From: Telmatactis stephensoni
Lineage: Eukaryota > Cnidaria > Anthozoa > Actiniaria > Isophelliidae
NCBI GenBank assembly: GCA_029948255.1
Contig: JALIZF010001917.1
Location: 992,001-1,056,000 of the forward strand
Length of the DNA: 64,000 bases
Reading direction: 5' to 3'
Shown: one piece after another, positions 1 through 10,800 of the stretch
Position numbering within the stretch: position 1 is the stretch's first letter
How the letters are laid out: every line of letters begins with the position of its first letter
Program-made: the position numbers and the translations under genes
Notes under the pieces: model-generated
Told to the model about the DNA's origin: nothing
Database searches by the model: none
The model's input: the letters and a program-made list of their open reading frames with translations, nothing else

Positions 1-11
1 TTGGACACGAG

Positions 12-1502
12 ATGGGTCGGACGTGTCCTATATGCGGCAAGTTCATGCAACACGTGTGGTCTCATTTAAGTCGGGTTCACAAGATCGATGGTCCGGATCG
101 AACACGATTACTACATGAAGGAAAAATTCAAAAGAGTGGTCAGCGGTTTGCGCCCTACCCTCAGGTTAAACCTCATGTGGAAACCAAATGTGACCGGTTT
201 CAATTACTTCACCCGTTCACAGCCTTAGTGACCGGAATGACCGGCTCTGGAAAGACCGTCTGGGTTCAAAACTTACTGAAACATGCCAATCAAGTCATTC
301 AGCCCCCGCCTCAACGTATTGTTTGGAGTTATTCCCAATGGCAACCCGCTTACGATCAGATGCTCAGAACGGTTCCTGGGATCGAGTTTGTCAAAGGGAT
401 ACCACATGACCTCGACGAGGATTGGTACTTTGACCCCAAGATCAACAATCTGATGGTCATTGATGACCAAATGACCGAGACTTCCAACGACAAACGTATC
501 TTGAATCTATTCACAAAGGGATCCCATCACCGAAGCCTCAGTGTCGTCTTCCTCTTGCAAAATGTCTATTTCCAAGGCAAAATCATGCGCACCTTGAGCC
601 TGAATGCAGCCTACCTTGTCCTGTTTAAAAATCCCAGAGACAAACTACAAATGATGACGTTAGGAAAACAAATGTATCCAGGAAAGATGGACCAGTTTAT
701 TCAAAAGTACGAGGCCGCTGTTCAGCGACCCTACGGCTACTTGTTTGTGGATCTCAAGCCCAACACCCTAGAGGGGTGTCGACTGCGTACCAACGTTCTT
801 CCCAATGATGCCCACCCATCACAGACTGGGGGTCAAACAGATGCGACGAAGACCATCGCTAACTTTTTTGAGCGCCAAGGGTACTTACAGCCACCCCAAC
901 TTAAAGCCATGCAGGAACTAGAAGAACAGATGGACGCCATTTTGAAAGACCCTGCCCTACCTCCAGAGTTGAAAATCAAAGAATATGATCCATTGTTGAA
1001 TCGTTACCTTGCTCTCCAACAACAACTCTCCAGCACCGGTTTAACGATACCGAGACAGGAACCTATTTCAACCTTACCAACAATGGTCGACCAGAGTCAG
1101 CCCCCAGCTTACGTGACGACTCCGCAAAACGTGCCTTCAACAAGTCTGAGTAGTGACAGTGGCATTGCAACAGCTACACCGAAAGAACCTTCCCTCCTCC
1201 AACGTCTGACATCCAAAGTCAGAACACCTTTCAAATCTACTAGTCCACAGGGTACGGAGGAGATACCGTCGACTCCATTAAAAGTAGACCAACCCTCTAC
1301 TTCCACTCCCATCACTCTGTCGAGTGTAGCCCCACCAGAGTTTCCACCCACGCCTCCATCCAGTAAAGAAAAACCCCAAGATCCCAGGTGGATACGTTAT
1401 CAAGATGAACATAAGTATAGAGGACAGGTGTTCCAACCCCCGAGACGCTCACAACGATTAAGAGCCATGATTAAGTCCATACCTGGTTGGGAAAAATATT
1501 AA
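12..1502 (+). CDS. Polinton/Maverick-like DNA packaging ATPase (A32/FtsK-HerA type) with N-terminal zinc finger
   Basis: A single open frame of 496 residues from an ATG 11 bases into the window. Residues 5-23 form a C2H2-like finger (C5, C8, H18, H23). Residues 75-82 (GMTGSGKT) are a Walker A loop and residues 147-152 (LMVIDD) a Walker B strand. SVVFLLQN at 177-184 fits the third strand of the A32/FtsK-HerA packaging ATPase fold. Residues from about 340 to the end are Pro/Ser/Thr-rich and probably unstructured. Enzymes of this fold pump DNA into capsids in Polintons and large DNA viruses. No capsid, protease, polymerase or integrase gene is visible in the 2 kb downstream, so this is either the edge of an element running off the window or a lone captured copy. 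The frame is undamaged. The family call rests on motif recognition; the exact element type is inferred. Confidence 0.6.
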   Translation: MGRTCPICGKFMQHVWSHLSRVHKIDGPDRTRLLHEGKIQKSGQRFAPYPQVKPHVETKCDRFQLLHPFTALVTGMTGSGKTVWVQNLLKHANQVIQPPPQRIVWSYSQWQPAYDQMLRTVPGIEFVKGIPHDLDEDWYFDPKINNLMVIDDQMTETSNDKRILNLFTKGSHHRSLSVVFLLQNVYFQGKIMRTLSLNAAYLVLFKNPRDKLQMMTLGKQMYPGKMDQFIQKYEAAVQRPYGYLFVDLKPNTLEGCRLRTNVLPNDAHPSQTGGQTDATKTIANFFERQGYLQPPQLKAMQELEEQMDAILKDPALPPELKIKEYDPLLNRYLALQQQLSSTGLTIPRQEPISTLPTMVDQSQPPAYVTTPQNVPSTSLSSDSGIATATPKEPSLLQRLTSKVRTPFKSTSPQGTEEIPSTPLKVDQPSTSTPITLSSVAPPEFPPTPPSSKEKPQDPRWIRYQDEHKYRGQVFQPPRRSQRLRAMIKSIPGWEKY

Positions 1503-2229
1503 ATAGCCTTTGACTCATGTAACCAAAATAAAAAATAAATAAAAGAAAGACGGAAAATAAAACCAATTACAACTGTTACTGGTGTCTTGTTGTTTTATTA
1601 TACTTTTTCAGATGTTCACGTCTCAACTTGTTTAGAGTACGAGTTGGTGAACCATCGGATGAGTGGTTCTGTCGCTAAACTGTTTTGAAAACTTCACTAA
1701 TAAGTGAATTTTCGGTCTCGTTCGATAAACCATATATAAGTGACTCAGTTGACAAGACGATAAAACTTAATTCTGTCTGTAGAAACTCAACAGTGATTTC
1801 TTCGTAGGATGACGATAAAGTAGAGTTGAATCATTGGGTGCATGCTTCTGCCGCTATACTGTATATTTTTCTGTTTGTTGAACTTACATTGAATAATCGG
1901 ATGACTGGTTCTACCGCTATACTATATGTTTTTCCGTTAAACTTCACAAAAGAGTATTTTCGGTCTGGTTCGATAAACTTTTTTTATCTACTTTTAGTGG
2001 TGTTACAATTACTCGCGGAGATCACTTAGTTATAATTGAAAAGTGGTGAAACTAGAAGCGGAATCACCAGACCACGACAAGGTAAATATATATAATCCGT
2101 TTGCCAGAAGAAGAGCAAAACGTTGAGCAAAAAGTATAGTAGACAAATAGAAGGACGTCTTTGACAAAGTAAGAAAGGGAATCGGTGTCGCTCTTCAAAA
2201 TCCTGTTCTCAAACTAGATCTGACGGTCG
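1503..2229. repeat. Non-coding AT-rich stretch with degenerate tandem units
   Basis: No gene is seen after the ATPase stop. Around 1646-1735, 1826-1890 and 1895-1980 a loosely repeated unit recurs, recognisable by 'tggttct', 'cgctatact' and 'ttcggtct.gttcgataaa'. It looks like an old, diverged tandem array, possibly terminal repeat material of the element carrying the ATPase. Confidence 0.35.
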
Positions 2230-2535
2230 TCTGGGGGCCCGTCAAATCGATCTCCTCTGATTACACAAGGGAGGGGAGGGTAGTGCCCGGTTAGCCCGGG
2301 CAGCCCGTGTTCCCTGTACCTCGTCGTACCTCATTCCGTGTGTCTAAAAATAGACGTGATCTCATCGAACCACCGTACCACCCAGTAGGGGTTAGCCCGG
2401 CTCCGCTCGGGCATGAAGGGGGGGGGGGGGGGGGGGGGGGCGGGGTACTCGCCCGGGTAGCCCGGCAGCCCGGGTCCCAGAAACGGCACTTTCCTACTAC
2501 TCCAGCCCCCCTCCCTGTAAATAACAACCAGTCTC
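2230..2535. repeat. GC-rich repeat with long poly-G tract
   Basis: The block contains repeated 'agcccgg.cagcccg' motifs at about 2293 and 2458 and a run of roughly 22 G from 2419. Its right end (ccccctccctgtaaata, then ccagtctctaa) matches the right terminus of the foldback at 9097-9294, so it is probably a diverged member of that family. A proline-rich open frame through the G tract is a by-product of low complexity. Confidence 0.4.
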
Positions 2536-2596
2536 TAAAGAGGTCCCACTATAATACCATAACGAAAAGTCTACCATGTGGGGAGGACAAAGGGAA

Positions 2597-2808
2597 AGAT
2601 GAAAAAGAGGAAATGTATAACACTACAATTACCTGCAGGTTGTAGACTTGGAAGAGGAAAAACTATGCAAGGAAAGAGTGAACATTCATTTCAATACTAC
2701 TAGTGATATCCTGAAGTTCTATTATTTAGATAAGCAAAAAATACATTTTTAACTAGTAATTATTCAGCCCTGGTAGTTAAAAATGTCACATGACTACTTC
2801 TAATGGGG
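2597..2808 (+). repeat. Duplicated segment, copy 1 (without retroposon)
   Basis: Starts gatgaaaaagaggaaatgta and runs to 'gactacttctaatgggga'. It is nearly identical to 3213-3589 except that copy 2 carries about 150 extra bases. This copy therefore shows the sequence before insertion at that site. Confidence 0.75.
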
Positions 2809-3059
2809 AACTCATTATCAATCAGGGATCAGGGATCGATCAGGGATGCTCGTCGCATCTTTTAGGGGTCAAAATTTGCAATCTGGTACCTTTTTGGGTG
2901 TCTCAGACTGACGTGGACTACCAGAGATATAGCTGGTACCTTTTAGGGATTGTTTTGGGGTAAATAAACTACCTAAAATAAGCATGAAAGGGACGATTTC
3001 AATGATCTGAATTGAATCTTCAAAGCACATCGGATAACAAAGTGTTTCATTACTTTAAT

Positions 3060-3102
3060 TCTTTCTTTCTTTCTTTCCTTTTTTTTTTTTTTTTTTTTTT
3101 TG
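3060..3102. repeat. Pyrimidine low-complexity tract
   Basis: A (TTTC)n run followed by a T tract of about 20 bases. No function is apparent. Confidence 0.8.
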
Positions 3103-3212
3103 AATTGGTACCTTTTAGAGGTAGAAATAAATTGTTGCCACTCCCACTTAGGTACCTTTCCGGGGTCATTTTCAAAATTTCCGATGAGCATCCCTGTCCT
3201 CTTATATATAGA

Positions 3213-3589
3213 AGATGAAAAAGAGAAAATGTATAACACTACAATTACCTGCCAGTTGTTGACTTGGAAGAGGAAAAACTATGCAAGGAAAGAGTGAACA
3301 TTCATTTCAATACTACTAGACATTTAGTGATATCCTGAAGTTCTATTATTCAGATACAACAACAACAACAACACTTTATTTAATTCACACTGTATTACAA
3401 AAAATATACACAGTCCACAGGTAGCATAACTAATCTAGGCGGGCTGTGTTTTTAATAAATACAAATATAAGAAAAGAGTAAGGGAGACAAAAATAATAAG
3501 ATAAGATAAGCAAAAAATACATTTTTAACCAGTTATTATTCAGCCCTGGTAGTTAAAAAAATGTCACATATGACTACTTCTAATGGGGG
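3213..3589 (+). repeat. Duplicated segment, copy 2 (with retroposon)
   Basis: Aligns with 2597-2808 over its whole length, with a few substitutions, but is split at about 3351/3504 by inserted DNA. After the break it resumes with 'gataagcaaaaaatac', as in copy 1. Confidence 0.75.
3352..3503 (-). mobile_element. Truncated retroposon 3' end with (TTG)n tail
   Basis: On the minus strand the insert ends 'aataaagtg' followed by TTG repeats, the microsatellite-type tail of some LINE and SINE 3' ends. It is flanked by agata (3352-3356 and 3504-3508), consistent with a short target duplication. The uninterrupted copy at 2597-2808 gives the empty site. The insert has no coding sequence. Confidence 0.6.
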
Positions 3590-3999
3590 ACTTGCACTAA
3601 CAGGTCACATGACCCCATCTCCCCTATATCCAGCAGCACCATCAAATTGAATGCCAGAAATAGAAAGAGCACCTCAATATTAGTAAAAGTGTAAAGTTTC
3701 AGCTCATATGATGTAATACAGGAGAAATGATAGTATTTAAGATTGGATATTTTCTTCAGATTCATTTTGAAAAATGCAGTGGATGGCAAGCTCGTACCAT
3801 CCAATGTCTTAATAATGCACAAGCTTGCCATATAGATATTGAATTTGCTGTTATATTTTCCCTTATTCATCTTATAAACCGAAACTTTGCACTTTTACTA
3901 ATATTGAGGTGCTCTTTCTATTTCTGGCATTCATTTTGACAGTGCTGCTTGATTAAGGGGAGATAGGGTCACACAACCAGTTAGTGCAAGTCCCCCATT
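3582..3999. mobile_element. Foldback (MITE-like) element, arms of about 110 bp
   Basis: The left arm begins aatgggggacttgcactaa and the right arm ends ttagtgcaagtcccccatt. Arms of roughly 110 bases (3582-3700 and 3883-3999) are imperfect reverse complements around a loop of about 180 bases. It directly abuts the end of duplication copy 2. No transposase is present. Confidence 0.7.
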
Positions 4000-4250
4000 C
4001 TGTACTTAATTCTATGTTCAGCATCAGTTAGCAAATAGAACAGCTCTTTACATGCTCTGTTCAGTAATAAAGCATGCATGACGTGACAAGAACATGAGAG
4101 AATTAGTGTAGGGAGAGCACGAGCTATAGCCAGTCTTCTCTACACTTCTTGATCAAGTGGTCTTGGTGCTTCCTAAATCACTGCTGTATTGTACTGCATG
4201 AACAGCACAGAAAAAGCTGTAGTTGTATTTGGTTTATCGTGTCTATATAT

Positions 4251-4555
4251 ATACCTATAATTTTCAAAAAAGGTTGTCCTTGGTTTTGGTGCATACTGCA
4301 TAGTGAATACTGCTTACCAAGACTGAAATGTATTATGGACAATTTGTAATTGGGTAACAAGAGACTTTACTAATGTTGATTCTCTGTTTCCTCTCAGGTT
4401 GAATCTAAGTAGACTTTTTCTGCAACTTTTCTACTTATAAAAATTGTCAAAAATACCCGAAATTTGATATCCACAATGCATTTTGGTCTTGGTATGTGGT
4501 ATTCACTATGCAGTATGCATTAAAACTGAGGACAACCTTTTTTGAAATAGGTATG
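4251..4555. mobile_element. Foldback element, 'TTTCAAAAAA.GTTG' family, copy 1
   Basis: Left arm 'ttttcaaaaaaggttgtcct' is mirrored by 'aggacaaccttttttgaaat' near 4535-4550, with matching internal 'catactgcatagtgaata' against 'tattcactatgcagtatgca'. A relative lies at 8707-8967. Confidence 0.7.
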
Positions 4556-4860
4556 TGTGCTAAATTGGTAAGTATGAATATCCAAGAAAAAAAAGTTATT
4601 TCCTACATACGAAGATTCAAAAGGCATGCATGTGGTCTGAATTTAGAATCAGGATTCGATAAGTCATAGTTTTTTGCTCTTTTATACTGGTAGGTGCATG
4701 AGCAACTACCACAGGAAGCCCAATTGAGGAGCAAACAGACCGACTTATGGATTAAGTCTAGTCAGAATTCCACAAAATGGGAAAACTCCAAACTTTGAGT
4801 TTGAATTACTTAACATTACATTTTCACAAACTCTGCATTGATTTGAAGGAAATAAAACTG

Positions 4861-7800
4861 TTACCCACCTATTGTACCAGCTCCTGCATCACCCACATCA
4901 TGTTCTTCTAGCTAAAAATAAAATTAAAAAGGCAATAATTAAACTGCTGTGTTTTATTTATAATAATTAGCAGGAAATTTTCTTGGCTCAACTGCAATGA
5001 AGAAAAAACTTGATGAAAATGTGTAATTCCAGAAAATATCCATACCCCACCAAGGAGGGAATTTATATATGGGACCCCCTCCCCCCTGGAACTTCCACAT
5101 TTTTACCATACATACTCTGTAATTTTGTTTCTTCTCTGACCGCCCTCCCATCCAGAATTTTCCAATTCCCTCCTTGGTGGGGTATGGATATTTTCTAGAA
5201 CCACACGGTATTAATAATACTTTTCTTTCCAAGGAAACAAAAAATTACTTGTTGTCTCATCCACTCAAGTAGTGTTCTTAATAGAGTAGATTTCATATGA
5301 CTGTGAAAATGGCACTGCAAGGTCACAGTACAGTTATGCCAGGAATTTTGAAGGTTTAAATTATAGACATCACAGCACTGACACGGCTATGGTATGGCGC
5401 AGTCCATTTCACACTCATATGAAATCTGCTCTAATATCAAACAATCCTTAATTTAAAACATATGCTCAATCATTATTTCTGCGGTTTTTGGTATGCTGTG
5501 AATTCTGACTTTCAAACACCAACCGCTAATTTTTTTTTGCTTCAGTTGTCAATCAAATTAAAGTAAATATCACTAATACGAAGAACATTTAATACCAAAA
5601 TGATAATATACCTAATTTATCATATACTTACTTCGATATCAACACAATAAAGCGCGCAAATATAGAGGGTATCGGCCATTGATATCATTCACATGTGATG
5701 ATATCAAAAACAACCAATCAGAGTGCAGGATTTCAATATCATCACATGTGATGATATCAGGTTGATTTTCCCGCCATTCAAGCTACTATGTACTCAGTTG
5801 TGTCAACATGGCAGAACAAGGAGAAAACAAAAATAATAATAATAATTTCGCTCATTTGTAGCATGTAATTAAGGTATAAGCCTTGTGATATTTCAGTAAA
5901 ACTTCAGTTCCAAAACGGCCCCGAGTTGACATTATTTTATTTCATTCTTTGGTGCACTATTTGTTGTATGTTCAGCCCTTTTTCTTAAAATCTCAGTAAT
6001 TATGTGATAAAAAGAAAATTACACGGCGGCTTGAAGATATGGATTTTATCTTCTCGTGAAAAGAAATATTTCACTTGTTCGCTGCGCTCACTTGTGAATA
6101 TTTCTTTCCGCTCGAAGATCTGATAAACTCCATATCTTCGCACCACCATGTAATATCCTCTATATATACTCTCTAAAGATCAAATTTGGTCATTTGGTAG
6201 GATTTTAGGAACTTTTGGTATTGATTTTTCAATGTTTTGTTGAGGTGGGTGGAAGCGAATATAAACCAAATTCCAAAAGACTGTTTGAAGGTCTTATCAG
6301 AGTTCGCAGAATATCGAAAACTGCTCAGTAAATAGTTTTTCCCTTCCTTCCTTTTCATTTTCATTATTCACTCAAACATAAAGTTGAACTTCGCTACTAG
6401 AGGCTAACTCGATAACCTCTCAGTTTACTTAGCCTTAAGGTACTACCTTACTAAAACCATATTTATACTTTAGTTAATTTAACATAATATCCATAAGAAA
6501 TTATTATTTGTAAATGTCCTGTAAAATGTGTGTAAATAGACTGATTCTGATTCTGATTCCAAGGGAGAGCTAGGGGGGAAATTATGCTGTTAGGATCATG
6601 ACAGAAGTTTGATCCTGAACAAGTTGTTCAACAGTCCTTAAAAGATTATGATGAATGAACTCTCCCTGAAAAACACATTTATTTAATTAATTACCGTTAG
6701 ACGTCTTGCAATCTCTTGAAAATTAAGTCTTTCAGCAATATCTAGGGGAGTGGCAGCATCCTGCATATATAAGCAATCAAACCACATAAAGAGAGTATAA
6801 CAATGGATTTTATTTCTAGGAAATGCACATATAAATATTGCAGTGCAATAATATTAATTAATACATAGTAGTCGATGATTAGATCAAATCCCTTAAATGA
6901 TGAAGATGCATGGATATCAACATATTAAGCACTGCCTGGCCATCAGTGTTACTTTATAAGTTATATATTGATCCCCCTTTTATCTGTGCACAGGGTGCAT
7001 TTTTATATAACTTCACCCCTTACTACCTCCCACTCCCAAAGGGGGAGAGAGCTAGGGGGAATGGATTGCATTCTAGGGTGCAGTTCTAGATCAGTTGTTT
7101 ACCCTGTAAACAGTTGCTTCCTCCCTTATCCTCTTCAAATGAGAGGAGAGACCACACAGTGAAGTGGGTATAAGCAAATGAAGCCATAAGCAAATGAAGC
7201 CAGTAGGCTCTGTTGGTAATTGAGCTTTGGAAGAGAGTAAGCACTGTTGGTTGAGCTTTTTTAATTTGTAACTATTGGTAATGGTGTGGAACAGTTGAGT
7301 GTATATACCAGGGTTTGTACGCCAAGAAAATTTAATAAATCCATAAGGAATGTAAACAGAGCTTTTACGCCAACATATATGTACAGTAAACATACACTTA
7401 TTCGTTTCTGTTTTCAGGAGTTCTCCAGGAATTTGTTACAAAATCCAGGACTTTCAAGAACTTTCCAGAAAGAATAGAAATCCAGGATTTTCCAGGATTT
7501 TCCAGGATTTCCAGAAGGTGTACAAACCCTGGTGTACCAAATCAACTCTTAGCTGACAGTCTGGTGACAGTTGGCTGACAGTTCATTGCCATTTTCCAAT
7601 ACATGCCTGACAGTAGCTCAACTGTGAATGACTAATAAAACTGTTGGTTCAAAACTGTCGGGCAATAGCTGCCTGACAGGTTTACACCTGTAGCCCAACA
7701 GTTCCATACATGTCAGGTAACAGTTTTTGCCTGTCACCCAAAAGTTTGGTATCTGCTGCCTGACAGTCACCTGACAGTAATGTTTATTTGGTATACTATT

Positions 7801-10800
7801 CTACACAATATTAATTTTACAAATTGCACTTGCAAATTGTAAAACCTTCCCTTCTTCTTTTGCAACTCTCTTGGATAAGGGTCTTAAACCATTGGCGTGG
7901 GAGGGTTATGTAAAAGAATCTGACAATTTAACACTTACTTTCTTATCTTTTAAGTCTTTATCTGCACCCCAGCCCAACAGTAGATGAACAACACCTAGTT
8001 CTTTATTTTCCACTGCAAGATGTAGTGGTGTCTGATATGCCTGCATGAGAATACAAAGTACTAGTCTCAAGGTTTGATTCATATAGGCAAAGATGATGGT
8101 TTTATTTTAAGTTATTCAGCATCCTTGCCAATAATGCCTTGAATCATGCAGGGCTGCCACCCATCAGAGTACAAGATCTGGATATAATTAATTTACTGCC
8201 TGAGTCAGGTGTTTTATTATGTTGGGCAATTTTTTCCAATCAGAATATCACTTATATTTTGTAATTAGATCAAATCTAACAATAATTTACATCAATTTTG
8301 CAACAACAATTCATGGTGGTTGGAGGTCTGCAATTGTTAATTAAGTCATGGACAATATAATGAATGTCAGAAAAAAACAATTATCATAATAATCAAATAA
8401 TAACATAGCACACTCAGGTGCTCCACTGATCAAGGATACAAGTATCTATTACAAAGAAGACATACTTTATTCTGATCATTTATATGAGCACCATTTCTAA
8501 GAAGAATTTCAACAGCATTTGTCATTCCTTTTTTTGCAGCCCAATGTAGAGGCGTATCCTCTGTGTACTGCAAACAGAAACTGGAATAAGTACCAAAAAC
8601 CATGCAGCTATAATTATTTAATATATACACATCTAACAGGGTGGGTAAAACTGTTTATCATCTGGAGGGGCCATGCAATGTAAAAATTTTTAATGTTCAT
8701 ATATATATACAGCTATTTCAAAAAACGTTGAATACTGAATACTGCATTCTGCATACTGAATAGTGCATTCAAAGACCAAAATGCCTTGTAGTTCAGTTTG
8801 TTTTGGAGATGACATAGTGAAAATCCTCTATAACAGCTATAACTAGGCAAATAAGTGGCAAAACGACAACGGAAATGATCAAAAATGCAATTTGTAAGTC
8901 TTGGAGTGCACTATTCAGTATGCAGAATGTAGAATTCAGTATTCAACGTTTTTTGAAATAGCTGTATATTATATTTATAGCATAGCTACAATCTTACCCA
9001 TACTCTGATTGGCCAGAAAGCTATGAACTATTTGCCCATGGGCTGCACTGGCACGCACTATCTTCGTCATCGACTTTTTCAAATCGTTTGTTTTTTTAAG
9101 GGACCAGTCATTATTTACAGGGATGGGGGGAGAGCTAGTGGAAATATGGGGGGGGGGGGGGGGGTCATTAAAAATTGAGCATCACATTTCTCATAAGAGA
9201 ATGTATGTGGAAAGGGGGAGTCATCAAAAATTGAGCATCACATTTCTCATTTCCACCAGCCCCCCTCTCCCTGTAAATAATGACTGGTCCCTAAGATGGT
9301 AACACATATAACGCATGCTCTGATTGGCTGAAAAATCTTTGAACTATTTCCCCATGGGATGCACGGCTCCATTTGTAACGTTTTAGGCTCTGTTATAAAT
9401 CAATTAGACAACAGAAAGCCGCTTGCCCATTGCGTTACTTATAGGCACACTTGAAAACATATAAAGAACTCTTAACAAACTAAAGTGGCACGAGGCGTAG
9501 CCGAGGGGAATGTCTATGCCTTAATTGCCATGTCTCATTACCTTGTCTTTAATCATTATTGAGGGTTTAGCTCCACATTCTAATAGACATTCTAAAATGG
9601 GTATGTTTCCTTTCTCTGAAGCAAGCTTGAGTGGAGTGTTTCCATATAGCTAAATCACAAACAATAATCAAAATTAAACAAGCAAAAACAAACAAACAAA
9701 CAAAAAACAAGCTAACTAATTGATTAACCAACAAATAAGCAAAAACATCAACTACCAAAAAAGCAACTAGCATTGACCGAATCGAAATATAGCGGCAAAT
9801 TTGAATATTAACTATTATTCTGGTCGACTGACTAGCCTTGTGTTCTTGAGGAAACACAAAAGCAATTTCACATAAATGAGAGGCCAGTCAGTATATAACA
9901 ATAGTTATTCAAATTTGCCACCACATTTTGATTCAGTGTATACACAGGCGCCCTTTAATTTGCACCTAATTAATTGTCACATGGTACAAAATCCATTATA
10001 CTTTGGCAGCAAAATCCACTGGGAGTCACCTATGTAAAACAAAGAAAAGTGAAGCTTGACGTCTGGCTGAGGTTCTTTTGGCTTAGAGGCTGCTCATCAC
10101 ATTGTTTTCTATTCTATCATGGTGGATTTTGTATCATGTGAGTGTTTATATCTTTAGTTACAAATAGAAACCTATTCTATAATTATAGATATCGATCATT
10201 TTTCAATTATAGATTTTGATTACCCAGCGAAATCTATAGGTACCATTTGAGCCAACAAACAAATTAAACTGAAAGTTTGATAATTACTGTAGGTTTTAAT
10301 TACATGCACGCAAACATATGCACACCTTATCTTGAGAATTTACAGAGCATCCATGTTTGAAAAACAACTTGAACATTTGTCTCAAGTCCTCCTTTTTAAT
10401 TGGTCCTTCACATTTTACTTCAGCTAAGCAATGCATTACTGATCTTTTAGCGGGCTAGAGATAAAATGAAAAATGAGATTATTATATACAAAATACTGAA
10501 ATTACAATCTTTTGGCTGTCCATTTCCCAGAATATTCTATACCTGTACCAGGTGTGGCTATTAGATTGTACATCCTCAAGAATTGATCGGCCGGCCAGGA
10601 CAGGGAGTCCGCAGAGCACCTTCAAAAGTGGGGGGGCTGCAGCAGCAGATCTAGACCTTTTAAAAGGGAGGGACACCGTTTTACAAAACACGGTGGGGGC
10701 ATAACTTCCTCAAATTATGGCCTTTTAAAGTAATATCACAGGGCTGTACTGCAAGCCATAAAATTGCGAGAGGCTAAAACAACCTATATTATGATAATTA

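Noticed and set aside
2291..2645. Frames with poly-Pro or poly-Gly through 2419-2440
   Set aside because: Produced by the G homopolymer; no domain or splice context.
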